A stretch of DNA of 64,000 nucleotides from an uncultured Pseudomonadota bacterium (GTDB taxonomy: Bacteria; Myxococcota_A; UBA796; GCA-2862545), in the NCBI GenBank assembly GCA_913061235.1, contig CAJXTB010000002.1, positions 248,001 through 312,000 on the forward strand, written 5' to 3'. The notes beneath the pieces were generated by a model. The model made no database searches, was not told the origin of the DNA, and saw nothing but the letters and a program-made list of their open reading frames with translations. How positions within the stretch are numbered: position 1 is the stretch's first letter; the number at the start of each line of letters is the position of its first letter. Shown one piece after another: positions 7,364-16,799 of this stretch. Both the position numbers and the translations under genes were made by a program.

Positions 7364-9001
7364 GTGGCGTACATTTACGAATTGGTGGTGACAGAGGGTC
7401 CTCTCATGGGACGGTCCTTTCGCGTGGAGACACACGCCACTCTTAAGATTGGCCGGACGTGTCGGGACATTCCCTTGTTCCAAGACGAGCGCGCAAGCCT
7501 GGAACATGCCGAGCTTTCGTGGACCGCCAACGGTTTTTGGGTGCGCGATTTGGCGAGCGAGGGCGGGACCTTTGTCGATGGTCTGCCGATTCCGACTGAG
7601 GGAAAGTCGCTCCACATCGACTCATCCCTTCGAGTTGGCCAGACCGTCTTTCGGCTCGAAGAGCGTCGGTCAGTTCCCGCGTGGGCTGGCTGGTCCGCTG
7701 CCGTCGGTATCCCTCTGAGTGCGGTGATCATTGGGCTGATTGTCTTAGCTGTACGGGGCGTTTCTTACGAGCCAGAGATCCGCTTTGCCGCTCCCATTGC
7801 ACAGGGAGAGCTCACCAGTGATCAGGTTGCGGTTCCGCTGTCATTCATGCGGCGATTTGGCGTGGACCACCGGGACTTGCGCAGTCGGCGGGTGACGGAC
7901 TTTGATGCGGACGGGCACAGTGAGCTGTGGTTTCCACTGGCGGACTCCGAGGTCGTTGTGGAGCTGCACGGGGACGATTGGACGGTGGTTGCCGAGCTGC
8001 CTGTTGATTGCTCCGACCGGCCCGGTCTTGTTTTTCCCGACCAAGAGTGCGGTGGGCGACGCTTTCGGATGGTTGAGGGCACCTACGTTGCCGTGCAACT
8101 CGCAAGTCCGGTGGCTTGGATTGCACCCCTGGTCGATCTAGAGCCGGACGATGATCCTCTCCTTGAGCGACAGCCGGGCGAGCCACGCCCCTTCCGAGTT
8201 TCCGTAGCCCAGATGCCACGACTGACCGGGTTCTTGCGTGAACGCGGCATTGATGAGCCTATCCACTATCTGGCCTGCGAAGGCGTCTTCCCAGGTGTTC
8301 GCGCGCAGGTGCTGACGCAGGCGGGGCAGATCCATCGGCTGGAGCCTGGTTGTTTGGGGGCGATGAGCACGTCTGGACCAGGCTTGAACCAGTCCATGTC
8401 ACGCGAAGACCCGGTTGCCATTGCGTTTACCGCAAACGGGTTTGATGCACTGCGCCGTGATGCGCTGACCTACCGCTTGGGTGACCCTGATGGGTTGTTT
8501 CGCCAGCAAGGAGACGACCCTCGATTGGACGCCTTCTTGGGAGTGCCCGACAGCCGGGCGATTCGGGTGTCCTTTGACTCGGACCCTGTCGCGCAGGTGG
8601 CTGTCGCAGATGAGGCGCGGCTCACCGGCCTTCGCGAGTGGGTTCACACCGAGGACAGTCCTGGGGCGGCTCCGATGTTGATGGCGTCCATTGACTCCCA
8701 GGGAACGGCCCGATTTGAGCTACCGGGTTGCGCTGTGGTTGAGGTTCAAACCGAAGCGTGGCATTGCCTGCTGCGTCGATGGTGCCGACCGACGACCGGC
8801 TTCCTCACCGCACAAGAAGTCGGCTGCACCGATCAACCTAGACCTCTGATGGGCGCGCCATACTTGGGCGGGGTGCATGTCAGTGGAGTCGATGGACTGG
8901 AGATGTGGACAGACATCGATGTCTACGGATTTGCCGGTCAGATAGACGTCAATCGGGTGCGTGTAGGCTTCCGAGATACCAGTGGTGTGCCAGCACCTTG
9001 A
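7364..9001 (+). CDS. FHA-domain membrane protein with large external region
   Basis: The 545-residue product starts at GTG. Residues about 28-98 are a forkhead-associated domain: KIGR, SLEHAEL, WVRDLASEGGTFVDG. The usual Ser-Arg-x-His is SLEH, so one phosphate-contact arginine is missing. A single membrane helix spans about 107-131. The remaining 410 residues would be outside the cytoplasm and include a DFDADGHSELWF segment (about 179-190), like the calcium-binding loop of FG-GAP beta-propellers, plus several Cys pairs. FHA domains bind phosphothreonine, so this looks like a protein linking kinase signalling to an external sensor or adhesin. No kinase lies in the window. Confidence 0.75.
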   Translation: MAYIYELVVTEGPLMGRSFRVETHATLKIGRTCRDIPLFQDERASLEHAELSWTANGFWVRDLASEGGTFVDGLPIPTEGKSLHIDSSLRVGQTVFRLEERRSVPAWAGWSAAVGIPLSAVIIGLIVLAVRGVSYEPEIRFAAPIAQGELTSDQVAVPLSFMRRFGVDHRDLRSRRVTDFDADGHSELWFPLADSEVVVELHGDDWTVVAELPVDCSDRPGLVFPDQECGGRRFRMVEGTYVAVQLASPVAWIAPLVDLEPDDDPLLERQPGEPRPFRVSVAQMPRLTGFLRERGIDEPIHYLACEGVFPGVRAQVLTQAGQIHRLEPGCLGAMSTSGPGLNQSMSREDPVAIAFTANGFDALRRDALTYRLGDPDGLFRQQGDDPRLDAFLGVPDSRAIRVSFDSDPVAQVAVADEARLTGLREWVHTEDSPGAAPMLMASIDSQGTARFELPGCAVVEVQTEAWHCLLRRWCRPTTGFLTAQEVGCTDQPRPLMGAPYLGGVHVSGVDGLEMWTDIDVYGFAGQIDVNRVRVGFRDTSGVPAP

Positions 9002-9023
9002 CGGGACCGCCGGCATCCGGTAC

Positions 9024-9052
9024 TGAACACGTGTTGCGTGAACACCTGTGCA
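9024..9052 (+). promoter_or_regulatory. Two tandem LexA-operator-like sites before lexA
   Basis: TGAACACGTGTTGC (9024-9037) closely fits the Gram-positive/deltaproteobacterial GAAC-N4-GTT operator form. A second copy, TGAACACCTGTGCA (9039-9052), starts 15 bases later with one arm degenerate. Both lie 14-42 bases before the lexA ATG, where autoregulatory operators are expected. Assignment rests on sequence and position. Confidence 0.6.
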
Positions 9053-9065
9053 GAGGCGAGCCCAC

Positions 9066-9704
9066 ATGGAAGACCTATCCCCACGGCAAAAAGAGGTCCT
9101 TGAGTACCTCGCGGCCATCATCTCGAAGCGCGGCGTCCCGCCGACCTTTCGCGAGATCGGGACCGCCATGGGAATCGGCTCGACCAACGGCGTCAGTGAG
9201 CACATCCGTAACCTCGAAAAGAAAGGCTACATCGAACGCATTGGTGGTCGTGGTGCCCCTCGCTCCATGCGCCTGATGGAGAAGTGCGGTTCGCTGATTG
9301 AAGAAGAGGTCGGAGAGACCGTGGGCATTCCCGTGCTCGGGCGAGTCGCGGCTGGCAACCCGCTTCACGCCGTTGAGAACCATGACGACACACTGCAGAT
9401 CGATGCGGCGCTGGTTCCTGCTGGCGGCAAGGTGTTCGCACTGGTTGTGACCGGTGAGTCCATGATTGAAGACGGCATCCTTGACGGCGACTACCTGTTC
9501 GTTCGCCAAAAGACCGAGGCACGGAACGGGGAGATTGCGGTTGCGATGGTAGACGGTGAAGCGACGGTGAAGCGTTTCTACCGCGAAGGCGACAAGATTC
9601 GATTGCAGCCGGCAAACAGCGCCATGCAGCCCATCATGGTCGACCGCAATGCAGGGGATTTCTCCATTCTCGGCGTCGCGGTAGGTGTGTACCGCCAGCT
9701 CTAA
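9066..9704 (+). CDS. lexA: LexA SOS repressor
   Basis: The product of 212 residues has an N-terminal winged helix (SPRQKEVLEYLAAIISKRG, PTFREIG, STNGVSEHIRNLEKKGYIER) and a C-terminal S24 self-cleavage domain. The scissile Ala-Gly is A96-G97 in GRVAAGNP. The catalytic serine is S132 (VTGESMIEDG) and lysine K169 (EATVKRFY), with the same spacing as in E. coli LexA (A84, S119, K156). On DNA damage RecA filaments stimulate cleavage and derepress SOS genes. The ATG at 9066 is chosen because the helix begins there. Two operator-like sites lie just upstream. Confidence 0.97.
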   Translation: MEDLSPRQKEVLEYLAAIISKRGVPPTFREIGTAMGIGSTNGVSEHIRNLEKKGYIERIGGRGAPRSMRLMEKCGSLIEEEVGETVGIPVLGRVAAGNPLHAVENHDDTLQIDAALVPAGGKVFALVVTGESMIEDGILDGDYLFVRQKTEARNGEIAVAMVDGEATVKRFYREGDKIRLQPANSAMQPIMVDRNAGDFSILGVAVGVYRQL

Positions 9705-9812
9705 GCGTGTGTGGGCTCGTCACTGCTCAGTAAAGGAGCGTCATCGGAACAGCACGGTTGCTGTGGTGTCGTTACCGTGGCTGCATAGGTTTGAACGCCG
9801 CACCGGACGGGA

Positions 9813-12800
9813 ATGAATCCAGAGCTCGATAGACTCCGCGCGTTTGTACGGTCCTTGGCTCGCCGGGAGCGGGGGCTCGTCCTCGTGCGCGTTGTATTGA
9901 ATGCCGCCGTGGTTGCCGCCGGACTGGTGACCTTGCTGGCGATTGCTGCTGCGGCTCGATGGCACACGTCCACAACGGGGGCACTGACCGTATTGTGGCT
10001 TGGAGTCAGTGGGTGGTTTGCCGCCGTTGTACCCGTGTTGCGCTACTGGCCAGCCCAGGGCGACATGGTTCGGCAGGCGCGATTGGTCGAAGCCATGGAT
10101 CCGGCTCTCCGTGGCCGCTTGATCACCAGCGTAGACTACGCCGAAGACGCCCGTGGAGGAAGCGAGACGCTCATCGCCTTGGTGGCGAGCCGCGCGGCTC
10201 GTCGCATTGAGGGCATCACGCCAGCGCAGGTACATCCTGCAGGTTCGACCAACTGGCGAGCAGCGATTGCTATGGGTGCGGGCATGTGTGCCCTGTTGGC
10301 GCTGCTCGTTGTACCCGGCGGGCCTCTTGGTTTGCTCGCGTATTGGCAGGACTCGGGGCAGGCGTCCGCTGCGGTCACTGATTTAGAAATGACCGACGAT
10401 ATGGGCGCAGCAAGAGTCGGAGACATCGAACTTCGCTACGTCTACCCTGACTACATGGGACTAGAACCCGTCACGATTCCGAACAGCACTGGCGATGTTC
10501 ACGGGCCCCCGGGCACAGTGGTCTACATCGCCCTTCGCGCTGCGGATACCGTCAACTCGGCTGCACTCGTGGTGTATGAGGCCGCTCCACTAGAGGCTGA
10601 AGTGCTGGATGGGCGTGCCATTCGCGGGTCGTTCACCATTGCCGCAGAGCCTGGGCAGTGGCAGATGGTGTTGGACGTTGGCGGAGAGCCGCGCACATCG
10701 GCCGCCTTCGAGATTGTTCCTGAAGGCGATGCACCGCCTGACGTGACCGTTGAGGGCGAAGATGGCTACGAGCTAGCGATTGACGGGGCTATTGGCCTAG
10801 GCTGGCTTGCTAGAGACGACTTCGGACTGCGCAGGGTGACCCTCGAGGTCGACGGCCGGGAAGTGCAGTTGCTAAGCGAGCCCCAAGGGCGCGCTATGGA
10901 ACGCAGTGACTCCGTCACGCTGTCGCCAATCGATCTTGGATTGTCAGAAGGAGACGTCGTCGACGTTGCGATTGTGGCCTGGGACAACGATTCCTTCGCC
11001 GGATCCAAAGCCGGTCGCTCGCGTCCGATCCGCATTGAAGTACTAGGTGAGGGTGCACGTGATCGCCGGCGAACAGAGCGGCTTTCCGCGCTCGCAGATG
11101 CCATGATCTTTGCCCTGGCGGACCACCTGGTTGAGCCATGGCCTGTCGCCGATACCAGTGGCGGCCTGGCGCGCTGGGGAGAGACGTTGAGCGAGCGCTA
11201 CGCTCCCATCAACGACATCATTGACGAATACTGGGATGACGTGCCGGAGTGGGCACCCGATCGCCCACTCGTGGAAGCCGTCGTCGACAGCGCACGCGAG
11301 CTCATTCGCTACACGCAGGTCAGCTACACGCCTGGGTCATCCGAAATCCCGGCAGATGCGAGCTTCATTACAACCTCCGGCCTTCGTGATGACGCCATCG
11401 TCGCTCTGGAAGACGCCATTCTGTTCTTGGATTCGCTGCGGGATGCCGCCGCCTTCTCCGAGGTCATGAAGCGCACCCAGGAAGCATCGACTTTGGCCGA
11501 GAACTTGGCTGAGATGCTTCAAGAGGAAGACGTGGACCCGCTGGCAATGGCGGCACAGCTCGACCAGCTAGAAGCGGTTCTTCGCGAGATGATGTCCAAG
11601 CTGTCCGAGCTTCAGCGCGGTCCACTCAAAGAACTCCTAAATCAGCGCACACAAGAGCTGTCGAGCTTGCTTGAGCAAGCACGTGAGGCAATCGCCAACG
11701 GGGATATGGACGAGGCTCGCGAGCTGATGGAGCGCATTGCTCGTCAGCTTGAGCAGATGGCGGAGAGTGTGGCCGAGCAGCAGGCGCGTCAGCAAGACGC
11801 GGACGGTGACGCCATGGCCGAAGCGCGAGACCTGCGCGATGAGCTTCAGCGTCTGGAAGACACCCAACGCGAGCTTCAAGAGGAAGTTCAGGAGATTCGC
11901 GAGTCCGCTGATGGTGAGCGATTTAGCGACAACATGCAGCTGTGGGAGGAACTCGATGTCGTGGTTGCACGACTCGCCGAGAACTCCGGTACCTACCGGG
12001 AGGGCTTGGACACGGCTCGGCGGTCGTTTAACGAACGCGAGCGCTCTGCCGCCTTGGAAGAAGCCTTCAAACAGCTTCAACAATCCGCGGAAGCGCGCGA
12101 CATCAATGGCGCCATGCAGGAAGCGTATCGGTCGCGCTCCAGCCTTCAGTCTTCCCAGATGTCGCACCGTATGGCCGAGCGACAACGTGGAGGCAATCTC
12201 CCGGGGCCAGGAGCGCCAGCACTCAGCGTCTTGCAGGGCGACTTGGACGAAGCAGACCGTATCTTGCAGCAGATTGCTCAGAATGATGCCGCGTCCAGCC
12301 CAGAGATGTCGGAGCAACTCCAACAGTTGAGTGAGCGTCAGCAGCAACTGCAACAAGAAACCGAGGCTGCCCAACAACAGATGGAGCAGCTGGGTCAAGA
12401 GACCGGTATGCAGCCCAAGGGCGGTAGCGAGTCCCTAGAGCAGGCCGGTGAGCGCATGGGGCAAGCGGGACAGGGCTTACGACAAGGCCAGGCGATGAGT
12501 GCTGAGGGGTCGCAGGGGGCTGCGGCACAGCGCATTGCCGAGGCACGTCAGGCGCTCGAACAGTCCATGCGGCAAGCCGCTGAGCGGTCGCGTCAACAAC
12601 GGGGCGGCGAGCAAGGTGAGGGTCAAGGCCAAGGCGAAGGCCAAGGCGGTGAACAAGAGGGTCAAGGAGACCAACCGGGTGGGCAGGACCGTCAAGGCAC
12701 CGAGCCCAGCGGCCGAAAGATTGAGATTCCGGGGCCCGAAGAGTTCCGCACGCCGGAAGAATACCGTCGCGCATTGCTCGAAGGCATGGAAGGCGACGTC

Positions 12801-12857
12801 CCAGAGGAGTACCGGGCGCTCAAGCGTCGGTACTACGAAGAATTGGTGAACCAGTAG
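9813..12857 (+). CDS. DUF4175-family membrane protein with long coiled coil
   Basis: The 1014-residue protein has two N-terminal membrane helices (about 25-50 and 57-75), a third near 150-170, then a beta-rich external region with repeated strands to about residue 400. A long acidic coiled coil follows (about 530-900) with heptads rich in Glu, Gln, Ala and Leu. A Gln/Gly-rich low-complexity tail (around 860-965) contains GEGQGQGEGQGGEQEG. The last 45 residues (PEEFRTPEEYRRALLEGM, YRALKRRYYEELV) are conserved-looking. This matches DUF4175-type proteins next to MoxR/Bat genes. It heads the operon and lies 18 bases before moxR. Function in the family is not established; a scaffold at the inner membrane is a reasonable inference. 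Confidence 0.75.
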   Translation: MNPELDRLRAFVRSLARRERGLVLVRVVLNAAVVAAGLVTLLAIAAAARWHTSTTGALTVLWLGVSGWFAAVVPVLRYWPAQGDMVRQARLVEAMDPALRGRLITSVDYAEDARGGSETLIALVASRAARRIEGITPAQVHPAGSTNWRAAIAMGAGMCALLALLVVPGGPLGLLAYWQDSGQASAAVTDLEMTDDMGAARVGDIELRYVYPDYMGLEPVTIPNSTGDVHGPPGTVVYIALRAADTVNSAALVVYEAAPLEAEVLDGRAIRGSFTIAAEPGQWQMVLDVGGEPRTSAAFEIVPEGDAPPDVTVEGEDGYELAIDGAIGLGWLARDDFGLRRVTLEVDGREVQLLSEPQGRAMERSDSVTLSPIDLGLSEGDVVDVAIVAWDNDSFAGSKAGRSRPIRIEVLGEGARDRRRTERLSALADAMIFALADHLVEPWPVADTSGGLARWGETLSERYAPINDIIDEYWDDVPEWAPDRPLVEAVVDSARELIRYTQVSYTPGSSEIPADASFITTSGLRDDAIVALEDAILFLDSLRDAAAFSEVMKRTQEASTLAENLAEMLQEEDVDPLAMAAQLDQLEAVLREMMSKLSELQRGPLKELLNQRTQELSSLLEQAREAIANGDMDEARELMERIARQLEQMAESVAEQQARQQDADGDAMAEARDLRDELQRLEDTQRELQEEVQEIRESADGERFSDNMQLWEELDVVVARLAENSGTYREGLDTARRSFNERERSAALEEAFKQLQQSAEARDINGAMQEAYRSRSSLQSSQMSHRMAERQRGGNLPGPGAPALSVLQGDLDEADRILQQIAQNDAASSPEMSEQLQQLSERQQQLQQETEAAQQQMEQLGQETGMQPKGGSESLEQAGERMGQAGQGLRQGQAMSAEGSQGAAAQRIAEARQALEQSMRQAAERSRQQRGGEQGEGQGQGEGQGGEQEGQGDQPGGQDRQGTEPSGRKIEIPGPEEFRTPEEYRRALLEGMEGDVPEEYRALKRRYYEELVNQ

Positions 12858-12875
12858 CCGCAAGGCGGAGGAAGA

Positions 12876-13850
12876 ATGGACAACGATGTGGCGCTCTTTG
12901 AAGCGCTCGCGCCAACGCGGCAGGCCCTTCTAGAGAGTATTGGGAAGGTAGTGGTCGGTCAGCAGCACGTCGTCGACTTGATGCTCACTGCACTGTTCGC
13001 CAACGGACATTGCTTGTTTGTGGGTGTGCCAGGACTCGCCAAGACCTTGCTCGTCAACACCGTCGCCCATGCGGTCGGCGTGCAGCACGGACGCATCCAG
13101 TTCACCCCCGACCTGATGCCAGCGGACATCACCGGCAGTGAGATCTTGGAAGAAGACAAGATGACTGGCGCGCGAAAGCTACGCTTCGTCAAAGGCCCGA
13201 TCTTCTCCAACTTGCTGCTGGCAGACGAGATCAACCGAACGCCCCCAAAGACGCAAGCGGCACTGTTGCAAGCCATGCAAGAGCGTGAGGTCACCGCGGC
13301 GGGTCATACTTACCCCCTTGACAAGCCGTTTTTGGTCTTCGCAACCCAAAACCCGATCGAACAGGAAGGCACGTACCCACTGCCTGAAGCCCAGCAAGAC
13401 CGCTTCATGTTCTCCATTAAGGTTGGCTACCCAAGCATGGCCGAAGAAGAGGAGATCGTGCGGCGAACCACGGTTGGCGTCATGCCGGAGGCCAAGCAGG
13501 TACTCGACCGCGACCGACTGCTCGCCCTACAAGGCGTGCTCGGCCGTCTGCCAGCGAACCCGGATGTTGTGAAGTACGCGGTGAAGCTCGCGACCATGAC
13601 GCGGCCCGAGCACAAGGCCAACGCGGCTCAGTGGATTCGCTGGGGAGCGGGTCCTCGTGCCAGTCAATACCTGGCCATTGGGGCACGCTCCTGGGCGGCT
13701 CTCCGCGGGCATGAGGTGCCGAGCATTGATGATGTCAAGGCCATTGCTTCGGCCGTATTGAGCCACCGGATTGTGCTGAACTTCGAAGCGGAAGCGGCTG
13801 GAATGACGCCACATTCGGTCATTGCACAACTCATCGAGGAGCTCGGCTAG
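12876..13850 (+). CDS. MoxR-family AAA+ ATPase
   Basis: The 324-residue product has Walker A GVPGLAKT (50-57), Walker B LLLADEIN (about 113-120), the sensor 1 region VFATQNPIEQEGTYPLPEAQQDRF, and a C-terminal lid ending in the helical MoxR tail. MoxR ATPases act as chaperones that insert metal cofactors or remodel complexes together with VWA proteins. The strong GGAGGA before the ATG and the tight spacing place it in the Bat-type operon with DUF58 and VWA proteins. The exact client is unknown. Confidence 0.95.
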   Translation: MDNDVALFEALAPTRQALLESIGKVVVGQQHVVDLMLTALFANGHCLFVGVPGLAKTLLVNTVAHAVGVQHGRIQFTPDLMPADITGSEILEEDKMTGARKLRFVKGPIFSNLLLADEINRTPPKTQAALLQAMQEREVTAAGHTYPLDKPFLVFATQNPIEQEGTYPLPEAQQDRFMFSIKVGYPSMAEEEEIVRRTTVGVMPEAKQVLDRDRLLALQGVLGRLPANPDVVKYAVKLATMTRPEHKANAAQWIRWGAGPRASQYLAIGARSWAALRGHEVPSIDDVKAIASAVLSHRIVLNFEAEAAGMTPHSVIAQLIEELG

Positions 13851-13854
13851 CCCC

Positions 13855-14775
13855 ATGAATTGGGACCCCACCGTCCTGTCGCGAGTGCGGCACTTGCATC
13901 TTCGCGCGCGCGTCCTCACAGATGCGTTGCTGGTCGGAGAACACCGGTCCCGACGTGTCGGGAGTGCGGTGGAGTTCGCCGACTACCTGGAATATCGCGG
14001 TGGAATGGACCTTCGTCACCTGGACTGGCGGGTCATGGGGCGGTCGGACAAGCTCGTGGTGAAGCGGTTTGAGACCGAGACCGAGCTTGCTTGCACCGTT
14101 GTGGTCGACTTGTCGGCCGATATGGGAACCGGAGGTACTGGAGTCGGAGGCTACCCGGACTTAGACAAGTCGAAGGCTGGGTACGCGCTGACAATGGCGG
14201 CCACGCTTCTGTTCTTTCTGCACCGCCATGGCGAGCCGATTGGGCTGGAGATTGTTGGCGGTGAGGGCATGGCGCATGTTTCGCTGCCACCGCGCTCAAG
14301 CAAGAACCACCTTCAGTTGTTGTTTATGCAGTTGGCCAGTGTGCAACCCGCCGGCCGAGCTGAGCTGTCTCCGGCGTTGGCGCGCATTGGCCAGCGAGTG
14401 CGGCGACGCAGCTTATGCATCGTCATCACAGACGGCATGGAGGAGCCCAGCGAGTGGCTGCCGTCCATGAAAGCGCTCACCCGACGCAAGACCGACCTTC
14501 GCTTGGTCCACTTGTTCGACCGCGGCGAGTGGACGCTCAACTTCAAGCAGCCGGGCCTGTTCTTTAGTCCTGAGGGTGGGGAGGCCCTGCCGATTGATCC
14601 GGGGGGGGCCAGAGAATTGTTTGGTGAGGTGGTTGACGAGTACGTCGCTGAGGTTCGCGCGGGTGTGGTCGCAGTAGGCGGTAAACACATCCTTGCCGCC
14701 ACAGACGAAGACATGGCCGTTGCCCTTCGCAGCGTCATTTTCGGCAATGTAGCTTCGGAGCCCACATGGCGCTGA
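13855..14775 (+). CDS. DUF58 protein (BatA-operon partner of MoxR)
   Basis: The 306-residue protein begins at the ATG at 13855. It shows the DUF58 block GSAVEFADYLEYRGGMDLRH followed by LDWRVMGRSDKLVVKRFE, then a VWA-like fold (VVVDLSADMG, CIVITDGMEEP). The metal-site serines are degenerate: DLSADMG replaces DxSxS. DUF58 proteins accompany MoxR in most bacteria and are thought to act in the same chaperone complex. Its stop overlaps the next start by ten bases. Confidence 0.9.
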   Translation: MNWDPTVLSRVRHLHLRARVLTDALLVGEHRSRRVGSAVEFADYLEYRGGMDLRHLDWRVMGRSDKLVVKRFETETELACTVVVDLSADMGTGGTGVGGYPDLDKSKAGYALTMAATLLFFLHRHGEPIGLEIVGGEGMAHVSLPPRSSKNHLQLLFMQLASVQPAGRAELSPALARIGQRVRRRSLCIVITDGMEEPSEWLPSMKALTRRKTDLRLVHLFDRGEWTLNFKQPGLFFSPEGGEALPIDPGGARELFGEVVDEYVAEVRAGVVAVGGKHILAATDEDMAVALRSVIFGNVASEPTWR

Positions 14776-16799
14776 CCGCACTGCTGCCATGGGCACTGGG
14801 GCTTGCCGCTCTCGCGATTCTTCCCATTCTGGCTCACTTGTCAAAGCAGGTTCCCAAGTCCAAGCGCGAATTTGGCGCCATGTTGCTCGCGAAGCGGCTG
14901 AGCAAGCGTCTTCGACGCCGCCGGCGGATGAAGGACTGGTTGCTGTTGTTGCTGCGTCTCTTGGTCGTGGCGTTGCTCGCGCTGACCGCTGCAGGCCTTG
15001 AGTTTAGCTACCAGGGAGGCATTCCTACATACGCGGGCTCTGGGCGCGTGGTTGTGGTGCTCGACCAGTCGTTGAGCATGTCGCTGACGGACACAGGGTC
15101 GTCATTGTTGTCCCGCGCTCGTGCCGAGGCCATTGCGGAGATTGCGGAGATGCCGCCGGGTACACAGCTCGGCCTTGTGGTCTACGGCACTGAGGCCCGT
15201 CGCGTCACACCTGAGCTGACCGAAGACCTCGAGAGCGTGAGCGCGCGCGTTGCTGCTGTTGAGCTGCAAGGTGGGGCGTCCAACCTGCGTGATGCCCTGC
15301 ATGAAGCTCGTGAGTTGCTGGCGGGTGAGCCGGGTGCTGTCTTGCTGTTTAGTGACGAGGCCGGTCCCGACCATGTGACGGGGGCTGAGTCTGAACTGGC
15401 GTTGCTCGTCGCCGGTGGTGGTGTGGTGATTCCAAAGCCCGTCGCCGCAGATCCACCGCGCAATGTCGCCGTTCTACAGGCGGAGTACGGCGAGGGAATT
15501 GAGGGCGGTCAAGTCACCATCACTGTGGCCAACTACGGAACGGAGCCGACCGAGACCGCGTGTGAAGTCACCCTGCCGGATGGTGCAGCGGTGCCCATCT
15601 TTATTGACGTGCCTGCCGGTGGTGAGGCGACCGAGCGGGTCACCGTGCCGCGGGAAGCGCTCGGCGGTGTCGGTCGGGTCGACTGTGAAGACCCAGACCT
15701 ACCCTTCGACAACTCTGCCTACTTCCACTTGCCTCGGGTCGGCGCGAGCCGCGTGTTGGTGGTTGACGGCGACCCAGGCGACACCCCAACTCGGTCCGAG
15801 GTGTACTTCCTAGAGCGTGCGTTGGCGCCGTGGGGCGGGGCCCGCACGGGTGTGCGTCCTGACGTAATTACGCCTGCGGGCCTGACCACACTCGACCCTG
15901 ACATTCACCGCGTGGTCTTTCTGGCCAACGTCGCTGACCCGCGTCCGTTTGCAGCCGAGCTGATGGCCTTTGTTCGCAACGGCGGGAATCTCGTAATTAC
16001 CGGCGGCACCAACATTACCGCTGAGCGCTACGAGGCCGCTCTTGGCCCGTTGCTACCGGCTCAGATTCGTCGGCCACGGTCGCTCGCAGCGGCAGATGAA
16101 CCGGGGGTTCCGCTGGAGCTACCTGACCTGTCGCACGAAATCTTCGCGCCATTTGCGCGGTCAGGTCGGGGCCTGTTTACCCGCGTTCGCTCGCGTCGAG
16201 TCCTGACGCTTGAGCCGTACGTAGACAACGATGATGTCACCACATTGCTCAACTGGGAGGGCGGTCTTCCAGCGATGGTCGAGCGCAAAGTTGGGGCTGG
16301 ACGCGTGGTCTTATGGACCGGAAGCATTGACCTGTCATGGGGAGACTTTCCGCTTCAGACGGCATTCATGCCCATGATGCAGCGGCTCGTCGCCTACTTG
16401 GGTGGCGAGAGCGGCGGCACTGCAGCTCGCTTTGACGGACGTGTTGGGGAGTCACTGGTCATTCCGTTGCCGGACATCGCCCTTGAGCCAGATGTAATTG
16501 GACCGGATGGCGCCTTGGTTCGCGCTCGTATTGATGGTGCAACTATCGTCTTCACCCCAGAAGCTGCGGGTGCGTACCAGATGAAGCTTCCAGATGCGCC
16601 GCCGATAGCGTGGATTGCCGTCAATGTTCCTCCGAACGAGAGTGATGTGCGCGTATACAAGAGCGTACGTGCCTCAGAAGAGGAACTGGAGCCAGAGCTG
16701 TTTACCCGACGCATTGACCTGACCCCAGGCTTCTTGGGTCTGTCCATCTTCATGCTGCTTGCGCAGGCCCTGTTGGCCGTCCGGGGGAGCTCCACATGA
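14766..16799 (+). CDS. BatA-like VWA membrane protein
   Basis: The 677-residue protein has two N-terminal membrane helices (about 4-24 and 57-78) separated by a very basic linker (KRLSKRLRRRRRMKDW), which is the BatA N-terminal domain. A VWA domain follows with intact metal site D100-x-S102-x-S104 (VVVVLDQSLSMS). The middle has beta-rich regions, then a region resembling class I glutamine-amidotransferase folds (LVITGGTNI), and a final helix near 650-672. It is probably an inner-membrane partner of MoxR with its VWA domain in the periplasm. It overlaps the DUF58 stop by ten bases and the next start by four. Confidence 0.85.
   Translation: MALTALLPWALGLAALAILPILAHLSKQVPKSKREFGAMLLAKRLSKRLRRRRRMKDWLLLLLRLLVVALLALTAAGLEFSYQGGIPTYAGSGRVVVVLDQSLSMSLTDTGSSLLSRARAEAIAEIAEMPPGTQLGLVVYGTEARRVTPELTEDLESVSARVAAVELQGGASNLRDALHEARELLAGEPGAVLLFSDEAGPDHVTGAESELALLVAGGGVVIPKPVAADPPRNVAVLQAEYGEGIEGGQVTITVANYGTEPTETACEVTLPDGAAVPIFIDVPAGGEATERVTVPREALGGVGRVDCEDPDLPFDNSAYFHLPRVGASRVLVVDGDPGDTPTRSEVYFLERALAPWGGARTGVRPDVITPAGLTTLDPDIHRVVFLANVADPRPFAAELMAFVRNGGNLVITGGTNITAERYEAALGPLLPAQIRRPRSLAAADEPGVPLELPDLSHEIFAPFARSGRGLFTRVRSRRVLTLEPYVDNDDVTTLLNWEGGLPAMVERKVGAGRVVLWTGSIDLSWGDFPLQTAFMPMMQRLVAYLGGESGGTAARFDGRVGESLVIPLPDIALEPDVIGPDGALVRARIDGATIVFTPEAAGAYQMKLPDAPPIAWIAVNVPPNESDVRVYKSVRASEEELEPELFTRRIDLTPGFLGLSIFMLLAQALLAVRGSST

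Noticed and set aside
9749-9764. ACAGCA-CGGT-TGCTGT hairpin between lexA and the DUF4175 gene
   Set aside because: Only six base pairs and no T-run; too weak to call a terminator.
11637-12398. A 253-codon Leu-rich minus-strand frame
   Set aside because: It is antisense to the coiled-coil region of the DUF4175 protein (Gln/Glu codons give Leu), not a gene.
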